Origin: Melampsora larici-populina 98AG31
Taxonomy: Eukaryota > Basidiomycota > Pucciniomycetes > Pucciniales > Melampsoraceae
NCBI RefSeq assembly: GCF_000204055.1
Contig: NW_006768766.1
Span: 1,777,481-1,841,480 of the forward strand
Length of the DNA: 64,000 bases
Reading direction: 5' to 3'
The position numbers and the translations under genes are program-made. Shown piece by piece: positions 12,354 to 26,367 of this stretch (positions within the stretch are counted from its first letter, which is position 1; every line of letters begins with the position of its first letter). Under the pieces are notes generated by a model. That model saw only the letters and a list, made by a program, of their open reading frames with translations, searched no databases and was not told where the DNA came from.

Positions 12354-12786
12354 CAAAAAAAATCCTTGATGCATAATGAGTATTGCATACAGAAAGCTGC
12401 CAAAAACGCTTTTATGCTTATAGAGTGAGTAAAAAAGTGTGCATGTAAGCATATGCTACCATATTGAGGGTGAATATGCTTACATTGTTGTAATAAGTTT
12501 GTATGTAGTCAATCTACGTAAGTTCTTTGATAGCTTTAGGTAAAAAAGTCAACTATCAACTCTACTGTGTGAAATATACAATGATTGTTGTATTCCTTTT
12601 TCTTTTTACATGGTATTCTTCTCTTCAAAGCCATTTAATTTTTTGAAGTAGTTGCAAACATTTCAAATCAATTGTTTTATTAGATGCTATGTTCAGATTT
12701 TGTCATCCCTGATCTGGAAGAAAGATTGATTCTTCTCTACATCTTTGAAATCATTACATATCTCAATAATCAATTCCTTAAAAATT

Positions 12787-15027
12787 ATGTCTGATTCATT
12801 GCTTCAAGACCTCATGACTGAAACAATGCTTCTTGCTCAACACTGCCCAAACATTGAGCCTGCTACAAAAGATGATTACATATTTGTCACCTTCTGTGAG
12901 GTACCATTATTTCCTGGTTTAGCTCCTGAAAAAGTTGGATGGGAATTGGTCAAGAAGCTTGATGCTGTTTTTGGTATTGACTGTGGAACAAAGCACTTTC
13001 AAAAAGGAAAGCACAGAATTCAATTATTTATTGAATACTCAGCTAAAGCCAAAAAAATGGATGACAATAGTGAAGGTATTGTAAAGTTCAAACTTCAACA
13101 TGTTTGCTCAAAGCTGAAAGGTGAGCACAATTCCTTATGAACATTGATTTACTCTTTTTTTAAAAATTTGTTTTAGAGCTTGGTTCCAAGGTTCCAGATA
13201 GCTCAGTGCAATTTCTAGGATCAAGCAAGAAATCCACCCTTGCAGCTGCTCCTAAGCCCACTGTACCCAAGCAACTCCAATCAGCCAGCCCAGAATCTTG
13301 GCCAGTAGATTTGACAAAAGACTCCAGCGAATCTGATTCCTCCAGCAATGATCCTTCCTCGCCTCAATCAAAGAAGAAACAGAGCATCACTTCCCCCAAG
13401 TGTCCCAAGTTCAAGGCATCTTGTATTGTACATGATCTCAAGTTCAAGCTCAAAGTTGTTAGATGGCAATACAAGCACAAAGCTACTCAGAATGAGACTT
13501 CTCAAAAATTCAAAATAACTCAATCTTCACTCAGTCGTTGGCTTGCTCAACATAAGCAGATGGAGGTGAGTGCTCTGCACAGCGGTGGAACTGTCAAGTG
13601 CCAAAGGAAAGCGCTGTACCCTAATTTGGAGGAAGCTCTATTCCATTGGGTCATTGAAGCAGTAGCTCATAAACTTTTCATCAGCAACAAATTCCTTTGC
13701 AAGAAAGTGGTATCTATAGCTCCTCTCCTAGGTGTTGAAATGGAGTTCTCTCATGGGTGGATTGACAAATTCAAAAAGCAATGCAACATCCAAAGCAAAC
13801 TCATGTCTGGTGAAGCTGGGACTGTTGATCCTGTCAGCACTGAAGAAGCTCACAAGTCCCTCATTGGAATCACCAAGGATTACACGCCTCGCAACATCTA
13901 TAATGCAGATGAAACAAGCTTGATGTACAAGTGAGTCTTGAAGTCCCTTTACTCTGTGATTGATATAGTCTAATGTCATCCTTTCTTCTCTTCTAGAATG
14001 CCACCTAATTGTACTCTTTCAAATGTACAGACATCTGGACTGAAGGGTAATAAAGTCTGAATCACTTACCATTTTGGCTGCAATGCCGATGGCAGTGACA
14101 AGCTTGAACCCTTGGTCATTGGTGTCTCTAAGAATCCAAAGCCTTTCGGACAACATCCCACATCTTACTATGGTTTTGATTATGTTTCAAACACAAAAGC
14201 TTGGATGACAGCAGTCATCTTTGGTGAATGGCTAAGCAAGCTGGATGCCCAATTCCGAATGGAACATTGAAACGTTCTCCTCCTCCTTGATAACTTCTCT
14301 GGTCATGTGGTTGCATGTAAAACCATCAAGCTCACCAACATCAAAGTTCACTTCTTTCCTCCCAACATGACTAGTGTCCTACAGACATGCAGGCATAATT
14401 GCCGCCTTCAAAGCTCACTATTGAGGTGCTTACCTACGCCGTGTAATCCGAAGATACAAAAACAATCCCACATGGACATCAAAAGCAATATACAAACTGA
14501 ATCTCCTCGAATCCATGCAAATGGCTGCACGAGCCTGGGACAAAATCTCTTCTGAGACAGTCAAGAACTGCTGGAAACACACAAACATTGTTGCAGCCTT
14601 GTCACCCAACACCACATCAAGCTCTTGGTCTGATCACTTTGAACATATTCTAGCTGATGATCCTGAACTTCAAAGTGCAATCAAATCAACTGCAGAACAA
14701 CTGTCAGCGCTAGGAAACTGTGAAAGATTAGAAGAAAGCAGAAGTAGCTCCCGTATCAGCATCCAAGAGCTTCTCAACCCCAAGATTGAACAACAAACTC
14801 CAGAAGGCGAGGCACCAATGCTCTCTCTCAAAGAAATTGTCAAGAGGACATCAAATGAGAAACCAATTGAAATCCAAGATTCAGATAGCAATCCTGAACC
14901 AGAAGAAGTCTATTGTGAACCTTGGACAATGGTTCAAATCTCTACGGCAATCAAGGAGATAAGGTATGCCTTAGCCAGCCGGCCAAACAAACCCGGTGGC
15001 ACAATCAACTGGGCATCTTGTGTTTGA
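12787..15027 (+). pseudogene. Pogo-family transposase (CENP-B-type HTH, DDE), inactivated
   Basis: The gene reads MSDSLLQDLMTETMLLAQHC in exon 1, crosses an intron (about 13120-13175), then a Ser-rich linker, an HTH region (KVVRWQYKHKATQNET..KFKITQSSLSRWLAQH), a CENP-B-like second HTH (LEEALFHWVIEAVAHK, FSHGWIDKFKKQCNI) and the DDE core: NADETSLMYK with an intron after it, YHFGCNADGSDKLEPLVIG, VLLLLDNFSGH and VHFFPPNMTSVLQ. Three TGA stops (14058, 14268, 14422) sit where the reading frame expects Arg. A frameshift at about 14380-14393 separates SVLQ from the following AGIIAAFKAHY block. The C-terminal part is intact in a different frame up to 15027. It is clearly dead. Confidence 0.88.
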
Positions 15028-16441
15028 TCTTTGGATAAGATTGGTGACAATGTAAATCACATACGAGTTTCATCACTGAAACAAACTAGTCTTTCGGAAT
15101 GCTTTGGACCTGTAGCTTTGACTTCAAACTCAGCTTCAACTCCTCAATCTTGAACCGATTTCTATCTATTTTACTCGATTCCACTACATTCCTCCTTGTC
15201 AGCTTGAGATCTAAAGTGGTTGCTGAGTAATGAGCTCAAGTTGAAAAACACTACCTAAGTAGATGAAGTAAGTGTTGAATTACGCACAGGCTTTGTGGTA
15301 GCAGGTGGGCTACTATAAATTCTAGCCTAACAATTTCTATAACCAGAACAAGAGATGATTAGAACTTCTATCTAATCAATGAATACAGAGTCTCTAAGAG
15401 AGGTGTTAACTCACTTACTTGGACAACTCCTCGTGGAGTTTTGGAATCCGAAAAAGTGCTGTTTAAAGATCTGAATCAAATAAACGCCTTCCACTGAGTC
15501 TTAAATAAGATCTCAATAGGTAATGAATCACTCCCTAGACCTAATTCTATGAAAGTGAAATCGGGGTGAAGTGAATCTAAGAAAAGTCTTAAGGATTGCG
15601 CAACTAGTATTCTTTTAAGAAACAAAAGAAAAGGAACAATTTTAAAAGCAAGACGGTGAGCTATTGGAAAGGTTAAGTTCTCATGCTATGGTCTAAATTT
15701 TAAATCTAATACGGCTTGGTTTCTGTTGAAAGTAAAACTATCCTGTTTTTGCAAATAAGAGTTTTTTGATAAATTTTGTTGGTAAAGTTTTTGGTGGTCC
15801 TTCTTCTTTCTTTCGAAGAGGTCCTTGGTGTTTAACTAGGAAATTTATCGAGATGGCGTCATCGAGTAGCGTGGTAACCCTAGTTAAACCGGTCTGGTTT
15901 TAATTAAGGGTTCTGGGTCCACTCTTCCTTGATCCAGGTTGGTGGTTTCGTTGCTCCAAATCCGTTGGTTGGTTATTGCCTAGTTCTTTGGTAAATTTTT
16001 TGTAACAGGGTAGTCAGGATCTAAATAATATTTGGTCCTGACTAGTATTTTTTAAGAATATGATTTATTGTAATATCCACTCTTGAAACTTGAGTGTTGA
16101 GATGTAATGTATAAATTTTATACAGTTCTTTTAGTTAAGTTGTTTAGCTATCTGGGAGCTTTGTATTGCTTAAATCCTCATGGCTGACACTCCTCATCCA
16201 GTCGATTTCTGTCTTGCTTCTTACATATACTTTTTTTTGTCTTCTACATCACCCACTCCTTAAACTTCTTTGAACTGTCCCTTCTCCTTTGAAGATCATT
16301 GCTTTTTGTCTGTCTTCTACATACTTTACATTCCCTAGACCTTATGCTATACCCTCACCCCCTATATACACCAAGCCTATGCTGTCCAATTCAAAATTAT
16401 GCCATTATGACCAAAATCCTAGCATGTAAGCATAAAACTGT
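15028..16441. other. Non-coding interior of the pogo-like element, LTR-like in places
   Basis: No ORF of note. The segment about 15270-16130 has the look of an LTR or other regulatory repeat (short A/T-rich runs, tandem TAATC/TCTAATC motifs, TATAAAT at 15314), but no terminal dinucleotides or target duplication could be fixed, so it is left unassigned. Confidence 0.35.
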
Positions 16442-16599
16442 TTGTTTTATGCTTACATTGTGACTTATGCCTACTTTGCAAGTATGCATCTCACCTTTTT
16501 AGCATGGAGTTCCCTGCACCAAACTCTATGCTTACATCAAGGTTTGACTGTACTGTTAAGGTCTGAGACCATGGGAACCCAGACCTGTCAAAGGATGGA

Positions 16600-18000
16600 T
16601 GAAGCGGGCAACAGGAGTCACTGGTCCACAACTACGACAAAGACTAAACTCAACAAAGTCACTTGCTTGCCTTGTGAGGCTGAAGCGGTGGGGAAGTACT
16701 TCAAACTTGCATAAACTTGCTGGTCACCATAAAAAGTTTCCAGGAGCTTCCCTGCAGTGTCTACACAGTCCCCTCCCCGGATTACAACTTGGTCCAAAGA
16801 CTCAAGAGAAAAGATGTGCGCACTCCTTTTGCGCATAGCATGCACCATACACTGTTTTTTCCCCTCTTGCCCAAAAACTGTCTCAAAGATCTGGATAATA
16901 CTGTCAATTACACATGTAATGTCCTTCTCAAGCACAAGTGCAAAATCTGTGCAACAGGCCAGCACACACTTTTTGTTTTTGCTGCACATAGGAATATTCA
17001 ATAGGGACATGACTAGATGGATCACAAGAATTACTCCTGCAAAATTATTTATGGTGACCAATGACATTGTGCAAGTTGGGCATCAGTCCCTTGATTGCTT
17101 TTAGAGTACCGGGGGATTCATGGAATCCAAGAGGCTCACCAAAGCAGAGAGCGCTGAGCTTTCCCAACTTGTCACACATACAGAGACTATATATTATATC
17201 CCCTTTTTGGCTCAACTTTGTAAACTCAATATTGCATCCGTTGTGACATTCACAGCTCAGTCCCCATCTGGAAAGGAGATGGCCCTGGAACGGATTTGTC
17301 CACCAGTCATCCATCTAATCAAAGCAAGAATATTATTTTTGCTTAATGTTCTTACTTTTCTGTGCTTATAGTTATATCTATCACTTCCATCTGAATGTGA
17401 GGTATTGATCACTTTGGGAGGAGCATAACATGATTTGTCTCAAGTTGCTTTGGCACATAATGTGAATGGTCTTGTGCAACAGATATGGTGATTTGGGAGG
17501 GCTTGCTGTGTATGGTATATCTTATGTTGTTTGTGTTGTCCTATTCCAATTGCCCTTTTAGTATCAAATTCTTTTGTAATAACAAATCATCTTGTTCTTT
17601 CCTTTAGAAAATAAGAAACATATAAACATTCTGAACCTTCTTGCACTCTTGCAAGGGTTTGCTGTACAAACTGGATTGTGATCCTACCTCACATTATAGT
17701 CAGATCACTACACATTTGAATCTGGATCAGGATGAAGAATTGGTGTGGAAACAATGTTGATGGACAACAGTAATGCTTGATGTGGCGGTCAACCAAGTGA
17801 TGACGGAGTCTAAGGTGACACAAACTCTCAATCTGGGTGTCTGACGGGACATCACTGTGGTACTGTGCCAAACTTGCACCTCACTGTGCCATGGGGCTCT
17901 TGGATTCCATGAAGCAGCAGATTCTCTGCTTGCTTCAGCCTTGCGAGGCAAGCATGGGACTTTGTTAAGTTTAGAGAAAGACTATCAGATATGTATGTAC
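16600..18000. repeat. Inverted-repeat element, degraded
   Basis: Arms at about 16645-16700 and 17915-17970 are inverted copies: TAAACTCAACAAAGTC, CTTGCTTGCC and GAGGCTGAAGC on the left correspond to the reverse complement on the right. A second inverted match, TTCATGGAATCCAAGAG (about 17115-17132) against CTCTTGGATTCCATGAA (about 17898-17914), lies inside. Short ORFs between them match nothing I recognise. Confidence 0.5.
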
Positions 18001-20202
18001 TAAACAAACATGTCCAACACGTGAACTTGGATAGTTGTATCACTAAAGGGTTTTTCATTTGGGCATATTCACGTGAGAAGCAACATCTCAACCTTGTCTT
18101 ACCCACATAGATTTGTACTTCAAATCACTTGAAATTATTTCTGATTCATGAGATGCATTCCAATTTGATATGCTTGGACCTTTGAGCCAGTTCCAGCTGC
18201 TCTCACATGCTTAAATCATTGATCTGCCTCCTTCCCACATCATCCACTTAAAATTATAATTACCAAACCCTTGAAACAATTGCTGATGTATAAAATGCAT
18301 TCAAACATGTCAGGACCCCAGTTGTAAGATGTTTTTGACCTGATACCTTCAATTGTTCACTCTGTGATTTGCAGATGTGTGCAGCTGTTCTCAACCGCTT
18401 CCAAATCCACCTTTCTTCCATTCCATTCATTCTCAATTGCCTGTTTCCAACCAATTGCAACACAATAGTTTCTTCAGTTCTTGTATCTGACAAGGAAAGG
18501 CTTTGCTTTGGTCTTCAGCCTTCATGCAAAGGCAACCAGTGGAATTTACACTTGGGTGGCATGTGTCACCCCTGTGATTCCTACAGTAAGTTTGGTCTTT
18601 CACCTTTCACTCATCCCTTGATTACATCTCCTTGGTTCCTTTTGTGTCAATCACCAGTCATGCATTCCTCAAGCTTTATTGAACATCTGTGCCAACAACA
18701 CCTTCATCCTGCTCCTAACAATGAATACACCTTGATCTCACCTGTGTTCAATTGAGGCCAGAATTGCAGGTAGTGTTACAGTGTGTATAATCAATTGGTC
18801 AGGGGTATTCTTATTGTATATTAGCCCAGGAATGTGTCCTCTAATCACATTCTCCATTTACAACTTCTCATCTTTTTTAGCATTGTAATTTACAAAAACG
18901 TTGAGTACTGTGAGGAGGGCACGTCTGTTGGGTTTGCCCTTCACCATGAATTTGATAAGAAAGGTAAAGCATAGTGTTCATGTGGTACACCCAAGTGAAG
19001 ACTAATGCTAGTTGACCTCTAAGAAAAGGATATGAGGAAGAGAAAGAGACTAAGGGAAGTAAGAGCTAGTATGCTCTAATTTCATGAGACTGCAAGGGGC
19101 AGGATTTACACTTTGGTGAACCAAAGATCCTGAAGGCTACTTTAAAATCTGTGTAAGGGAGGAAGCTTTGCTGCTTTATGGTTTATTTTAGAGACTATGA
19201 TTGCACAGGTCTCATAGAAATCAATACCAGGGGTTCTCAGCAATGGAATCTGTAATGCTCAAGTTTGGTCTTTAGACTACACAACTAATCATGTGCTAAA
19301 GGATCCTCTTGATATGATTTCAAGCATAATTTGATTCTGATGTTGTGATGTTTTGAAATATGGAGGATGAATCAATGGAAGAAGGGGGGCTTATATATTC
19401 ACGGGTCAAGTGTCAACTTGTGGTTGGTGTGTGTTCCTTGTCTCAACTTGTGGTTGGCACTTGGGTTAGGTTTGTTATGTATTTGATACATTATGTGCCT
19501 TGAGATGTACTTATGGGTTTATACAATATTATTGTAATATTACATGTGGTACTATTAGCCCGTGGTACTATAAATTATAATCAGGGCTCAGGGATGACAA
19601 GTAAGGGCTTGCTTGTTTGACTCATAAAAGAAAAAAAAATTGATGTACTGACACCTCCATGTGCTTCATTTCTAAGGATCCCTTTGTAATTGTCTCTCAC
19701 CTTGTTTTGACCCATCTCTTTCTTATCAAGATAGAATTAGATCTACTTCTATCTTATTTGCCTTGGTTTTCTATCCAACTTCCCCTGTTTTTGTTGCCTG
19801 GTTCTCCTTCTTGGTGGTATGGATGATCTGTTTGAAGATCATATGATCATTGAACCAAATTTTGTTGGATCATCAAACACCCAACAACGGTGGTGAGCAG
19901 GTGCAATAAATCATGGGCACTGTACATAGGTTGATAAAAACCAATGTAATTTCCTTTTTCTTGTGGTATACATGTGATATGGGTTTCAAATATTCATTAA
20001 TTTCAGTATAACATCTTTGTTGAGCAAAGAGCTTGAGGTCTGCTCACATTTGGAACAAGCATCTTTCACGCATATGCACATAGGTGGGATTGCCAGCTTG
20101 ACTATAACCCAAGATTGAATGGAGGTTGGGGTATGTCGGATGGAGAGGGAAGTGAAAGAAACTGGTTCAAGTATTCTCCTTTAGTATTGGCTCTGCAATA
20201 TA
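18001..20202. other. Non-coding AT-rich stretch
   Basis: No supported gene. A short hairpin (ATATTATTGTAATATTACATGTGGTAC region, about 19525-19575) and scattered Cys-rich short frames (18369-18755) are present but not interpretable. Confidence 0.4.
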
Positions 20203-20309
20203 GTACAAGTGAGGCCGGAAAAGATACGACACAAGTTTACTCCACCCAGTACAGCAGTCGGGGCCAGCGGAGTAAACTCGTATCCTATCTCTTCCGGCCT
20301 CACTTGTAC
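20203..20309. mobile_element. Foldback / short MITE
   Basis: A 107-bp near-palindrome. The left arm GTACAAGTGAGGCCGGAA pairs with the right arm TTCCGGCCTCACTTGTAC, and pairing continues through AGTTTACTCC/GGAGTAAACT to a GC-rich loop. The arms differ at a few positions only. No ORF. Confidence 0.8.
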
Positions 20310-21220
20310 AAAGCAGCATCAAGTGGATGCTCTGAATCTCAAAGCAGAACACAAAAACAATGTTGTTTGCCCCAACACTGGTACGTCAATCTGATTATCA
20401 CATCTACATTAATCATATCTCAGACTTCTGAAATTGACTCTGTTTGGTTACAGCTCATTTGTCTCAACAAAAGTTGGAGCTCATCAAAAGAAAACATACC
20501 AAAAAAGTACAAATACTGACCAGCCTTGACAGAAAATGTGGCTACACCCGCAATGATTTTGCTAGTCAACGGTCTTGGCAAAGATATTGCAAGCAGAGAT
20601 ATTCACTGATACAGGTCCAAGCCAGCTGTGATTACAACTCAAGGAGTTGATTGAGTACGAAGAAGAGTTGCGAGAAGAAAAGTGAGTATTCTTATTTTTT
20701 CTCTTGCTCTCAGTAGCTGATAATAGTTGTTATACCTTCAAAAAGAAAATGGCAAAACTGTACCGCCGCAACACAGAACTCACGCCAAAAATATGATGTT
20801 GGCACACTTGCCTTTGAAAATCACATTTCTGGAGGAAGAGATAGAAAGGGTGGTTCTAGAACTTGGCGATGACAGGTCCAAAGACATGCCAGAAGCCAAA
20901 GGCAAGAACATACTTACTTGTTACATCTTTTCCCACAAAACCATGTATCACATCATTACATTGTTATTATCAAAACTCTTCATTGTGTTGTCTCAAAATT
21001 TCTTTTTCGGTTCTTGATTAAAAATGAAACTAGCACAATTAGGCGGTGGGCGCCGCACTGACATCCCTGTCACAACCTATAGAATAACTGTGGGGTGCAC
21101 CCACAATATGTTGAGGATTTAGCATTCCTGTAGGCGCACCCATGCTTAGGCACATTTTTTTTGCCATTTTTGCACTGCACACTGAATTAATGCATTGTGA
21201 AACTTGTGTGAACAAAATTG
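20310..21220. other. Possible coding debris
   Basis: Scattered peptide-like segments (for example 20740-20800, reading KMAKLYRRNTELTPK, after an EEELREEK helix-like stretch near 20655) suggest remains of a coiled-coil protein or transposase tail, interrupted by stops. Not identifiable. Confidence 0.3.
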
Positions 21221-21221
21221 T

Positions 21222-21256
21222 ATCCTACCCTAAGCCTAACCCCTAACCCCTAACGA
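21222..21256. repeat. Short interstitial telomere-like tract
   Basis: CCTACCCTAAGCCTAACCCCTAACCCCTAACG is a degenerate run of CCCTAA-type units. It is only five or so units long, in the middle of a repeat-rich region. Confidence 0.45.
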
Positions 21257-24200
21257 AATACACCCTAATGGTTTCTAACCAATTTTTTCTTCTCCAGTCT
21301 CATCAAAGGCTCAGTGTTTACATTCTGCAAAAATGTCATGGTGTATTAGTCCTTTTGTGTTTTCTTTACATTTATACCTGATTTTTTACTTGGATGGTCT
21401 TCTGTATTACACCTATTGCATAATGTTTCTCTCAATGTTGAAATACTGTAGCTTAAGCTCTCATCCTACTAAAGCCACTACAGATTTCACTCTGATCAGT
21501 AGACCTTCCAGTTGTTATCACAGTATAAATGACCCATGTCAATTGATCAAAAAGTCAATTGATAGGTACAAAGAATATCTAAAGAGTATCTAGAATACAT
21601 ATATATCTAGTAATACAAATCATTCTTACTGAAGTATATTTCATTGTACTAAAATTGTTCATGGAAAAATATCATATATTGTTGCATTTAAATTGAATTC
21701 AATAAGCATTCCAGGTGCAAAATCAAGTTGGAACTATTGAAACCAAAACTTCAAAAAGAACAGAATTGAATGACTAAAAGGTCATATTATCAGATCTCAT
21801 GAGTGGTTAAAGAAGGAGTACTCAATTGTTTTTACAAGCTCCAAGTTGAGCCAAAGTAGTTGTACAGACAAAGGCTTGAACTGTAATATAAATCATATGT
21901 AAGATAATAATAGTGGAATTGGTTTGGATGAAGGTGGAGTTTTTGAATTGGTCAAATATGAGCTCAGCGCCAAGGGTTGTCTTAAAGAATATTCAGCTCA
22001 AAAGTTGTGTTTGATAGGAATATTGTCTGCTATTTTGTTGTATCCAATACAACAGTCAATTCTCACATGATTGAGATAGGGAGAGTATAGTAAAAGAAGT
22101 TGGATGGAAATCTAACACACCTTGAATGTCTGGATCTGTGAAAATAAGTGTTCAGGAGATGAATGTGATGATTTTGATGAATGGTGAGAGCTGAAGGTTG
22201 AAGACATAATTGAGATTGATTTCATTGATCATGTTCATAATTAATATTTTAGATCAATGGATTGAAGGTTGAGATATTGTTGGTAGTAAATATCTATACT
22301 GTCATTGACATTTGAAATTGCTTGATTGAGAGCTCCAAATTGAAATTGAAGTTCTAAATCTTAGGTGAGTTTAGCAGATCAAATCAATTGGAAACTGAGT
22401 AATCAGTTTAATAAAGCTGATCTTTCACAATCTTCTAGTGTTAAATCAGAAAAGTTACCACAGGTTCATTTGAGGTCAAGACAATAAGAGATATAGATTC
22501 ACAAAGATAGAGAACACAAAGCACTGAAGCCAAACTAAAATCCAAATGTGTATATGAGTGCTTTTCCTATTTCCCAAATTGGTTTCAAACCTGTTTCAGC
22601 ATACTATCTTTCTTGCAATCTAAAAAAGATCAAGTAAAACATAAGTATACAGACTTGAGGATGGTTCATGTCAACTTGATCCCAAGAATGAGTTGAGCTT
22701 ACCATGTGGGTGATATTTTGAGTCTGCTTATGCAGAAAATGCAGCTACATACTTATCAACCAAAGGCCTAGTCTTATCTACAATCTATCTGTTTGATAAA
22801 AGTTAGTAAGTAAGTTTGTTATTAGAAACAAATCAAACTGATGTGGCACACACATGTTGATTGATTAAAGAAAATGAAAAATCTTCTCAACCCATTGTTT
22901 ATCAATTGAAAGTAGCTCGGACAGTCTCAACACAAATTTCTACACTCATAGAAGTAGTATTCCCAGGCCAATCAGTAAGGAGTGATACCAAGCAACTGAC
23001 TTCAAATTCTCATTATATGTACAGGGTAGTTTTGAATACTATAGCAGTACCATACAGCAATCAACCTCAAATCTGTTGATCAAAGGTATTGTGGAACACA
23101 GTACAGTCATTGGTGTTGGTAGGCTTGACAACTCAGCCGAATGTACTAAACACTGACATCCTCAACATGAGGTTGCTTTGAAAGATGGAAACTTGAGTAC
23201 TTCAAGTGACAGCATGATTAAAAAGATACAATGAGCCTCAGTATTTTGTTAAATCTCCCTGAGAAAGTTCAAATTTAGTGGATGATAATGTTCTAAGTTG
23301 CAATAAATTAGGAAGCTCAATAGCTTGTGAAAGTTCTTGTGTTTTTGATGAATGGTCTTGATTGTTCCATTGAAAATTGAAGCTAGCACATGAGTTTCAT
23401 CTACTGATATAAGTCTTGGATTTGAGAGCTATTCCAAAGTACCACAGATAACCAGTTGAACAAACAAAGACACCTGGAAACAACCCATCAGTATGAGAAG
23501 CAATAAGACATTCATCTGAATTAGGTATAGCCAATGTAGAAGGTCTATGTGGTGAACTGAGTTATTGATTTGATTCATTATTATATTGAAAAATTGGTAA
23601 AAGGTGAGTTGAATTAGCTACAGATTGATTTAAAGAACTGTATGGTATTGTTCTATATCCAACAAAACTAAAACTGAACATCTCAGAATCTCATTAGAAG
23701 CTGAAATGGAGGAAACTTTGTGATTTGTTGAATTCTACTTTCTTTCAAATGATAAAGATGAATAGTTCTCTCCTTGATCACTTACATCATTATATCTATC
23801 TCTTGAGTTAGATTATAAGATGTATGCTCATTTAGAGTGGCACCTGAAACACCTGTGATGGTAGGAAATCCAGGTAGAGGATCTAAATCATTGATCAAAT
23901 GAAAACTGTCAGCTCCCTCTAGTAAATAAGATGATAGAGATTGATAAAAAGGAAAGTTGAAATGGGGTTGCTCATTCAAGAATGAATAAGAGTTTGAAGT
24001 TAACAAAGATCAACACCTGATAGAATGACTGTCATTGAGATGATAGGAATCAAAATCAACTCCTCTGTTTCAATTTGGTGGTCTCAGTTGAAGGAAAGAC
24101 ATGATGATATCGAAAACATTTTGCTTCAAGGAGTAGATCTGAAGTTTCAGAATGTTTGGTTCCAGTTGGCAATTTAATGAGATTGGACTACTTAAAAAAG

Positions 24201-26278
24201 TAGAAGCAGTAAGTGAGATTGATTGAGAGTTTAAAGCTTTGTTTGAGGGCTTGGGTTTGATCAATTGATTTGCTTTGAGGGTATCTTCTTTAATTTCCCC
24301 ATTATTCAGCCTTTTTTATTGAAAACACATCAAAAAAAGATATAAACAAACATACCTCATGTTCGACTTCCAAATATCCACCCCCAGTGTTCTCACAAAT
24401 CAGTACCAAATTAACATTGCATCATAAGGGGCTTTGAAACCTTGGATTGAACAACACAGTTCAACATAGGTAAATGATATAAAAGTTCTACAACATATTC
24501 TTGTGAAACAGCAAAGAAGGAAATCATGTTAGTGGATGTGAATGATGTTACAGTGAGCTAGAAGCCATCGAAATCAAATCAGAAATACTCATAAACAAAG
24601 AAGGAACCCACCTAGGGTCAATCAGGAGAAGGGAAGAGGGTTCACAATCGAAATCAAAACCTTTATCATGATGATGGCTGTCAGGTGAAGAAGGCAATCA
24701 AGATGAATGAGTCAAAATAAGTAATGCTTTTCAAAGGCTGGGATTGATTTGTATACTTGCATCAATGTAAAAGTTTGGTCCTTGATTCTGAGTCTTTATC
24801 TTGTTCACATTGATGATGTATGTACAATCTACAATCGTTTGAATGATAGAAATGGAGTTGATTTGGATGATTGGATGTATTCAATTGGAGACAGTTGTGT
24901 AAATTCTTTTTTACTCTGCCATATTCAATTCAGCCAAACGTACATCTTGAATATGTAAGCAATAATTGAACTGCTTGGCAACATTTGTTGACTATCAGCT
25001 GCGCAGTAAACAATGTACTTCTCCTATAAGCTCTCAAGAGCATTTCAATCGACTGCTGAGAATTTGGCGGAAGAGATCGATGAGCTTGCTGTGTGAGAAG
25101 ACCATTGGTGTTGGGTCCAATATTGACTTGAAAAGTCTTCATTGACGCTAATAGGTTGATCAATTTTTTTGATTGAAGATTATGTGTCTGAATCAGATGT
25201 TGTCAGGAAAACAAATCATCAGTAACTGATTTAAACAATTAAACACAAGGTGATAGCTCTGACCAGCAAATTGATCAATCACTGAATGCCTACAAGTTAC
25301 ACATTTCTAATCTTGGAGTGTTGCCTCATCAGCCTTAGAATCAATTCCCTGGTGAGTTTTGATTGAGTGTATCGCTTTTGAATCTTTTGGTATGGGGATT
25401 GATGAACTTCCAGATAGAGTTACAATCTCAAGGTTTGATTGAGGTTTGAGGGTTGATTTGAGACAGTAAATTAGACGGTAGTCAAGAAACGAGTATGACT
25501 GGCAAGCCGAGTCAAAAAGTCAAGTTGAAAGATTGTGAAGCAGTGATGAGGGAATCAAGAGAAAGTTAACACGGCAATGGTCAAGGGTAATGTAATGGAG
25601 AGTTATTGAAAGTCAGAAACATTCTGTTCAAAACTATGAAATTTTCAAGCAGGCAGCGGGTTTTGTCAAGTTTTGTTCAAATTGATGGTTGTCCTTTAAT
25701 GTTTATGATGCTTATATTTCAAGCTGTATTTGCCGCTGTATCACTAAAATAAAACAAAATAAAATTTCACCCGGCCAACGTATTCTAGATTGATTGTACA
25801 TCATTTTATTTCATATTGCTTATTCAGATCATTACAGTTCATTCACAATCTTATTACAAAAAGAAAGAAAGAAAAACATAAGAAAAATTCGAAAATCTAG
25901 GTATACAGGTTTGGAAATGGTTGTTAGGGTAGTAATATTAGGTTTATGGGTTTAGTAAGGTTAGAATATGAAAGAACAACATCATATCATAATGTAACAA
26001 TTTTAATCTTGAAGGTTGATAAGGAAAAACAGAAGTTATTAGGGAAAAGGTACTTTTTTGAAGTTGGTAAACAAGGGTTATACGTGTAGTTTGCATATGT
26101 AATGGTGGTAATAGTGGAATTTAAGGTTGCCAAGAGAATTTTCCGGGATTTTTACGGTTATAGAGGATGATGTCATATTACATGAGCAAGAAAAGAAGAG
26201 TAGCAGCTGTGAAAAGTAGTGAAAATGGGTGAATTTGTCAAAAATGAAGGTTTTCAGCTTATTACATATGTCAAATGA
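21257..26278. other. Long AT-rich non-coding region
   Basis: About 5 kb with no ORF longer than about 80 codons that looks real, no tRNA, and no clear inverted repeat. The many TTGATTGA/CAATCAA words suggest simple-sequence drift or very old repeats. The end (about 25790-25900, with poly-A/AAAG runs) resembles transcript 3' flanks but no gene could be tied to it. Confidence 0.4.
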
Positions 26279-26367
26279 CGTCAGATTAGGGCTGTGATCC
26301 GGCCCTGGCCCCGCCCGGCCGACTGTGCCCACTGTTTTTCTGGAAGCAGACGGTACGCGCCCTGACA

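Larger units (their letters stand above)
12355..16556 (+). mobile_element. Decayed pogo-like (Tc1/mariner) DNA transposon
   Basis: A pogo-type transposase pseudogene (12787-15027) lies between two weakly matching ends: CCTTGATGCATAATGAG near 12372 and, inverted, CTATGCTTACATCAAGG near 16525-16545 followed by TTTGACTGTACTG. Internal ATGTAAGCATA-type repeats recur near both ends (about 12443-12500 and 16420-16460). The right end read inward begins CAGTACAGTC, which suits a pogo terminus; the left terminus is eroded and the exact boundary and TA duplication are not established. Confidence 0.5.

Noticed and set aside
15270..16130. Solo LTR inside the pogo-like element
   Set aside because: No paired TG..CA ends and no target duplication could be shown.
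16618..17067. 149-codon minus-strand frame with several Cys
   Set aside because: No family resemblance, low codon coherence, and it overlaps an inverted-repeat element.
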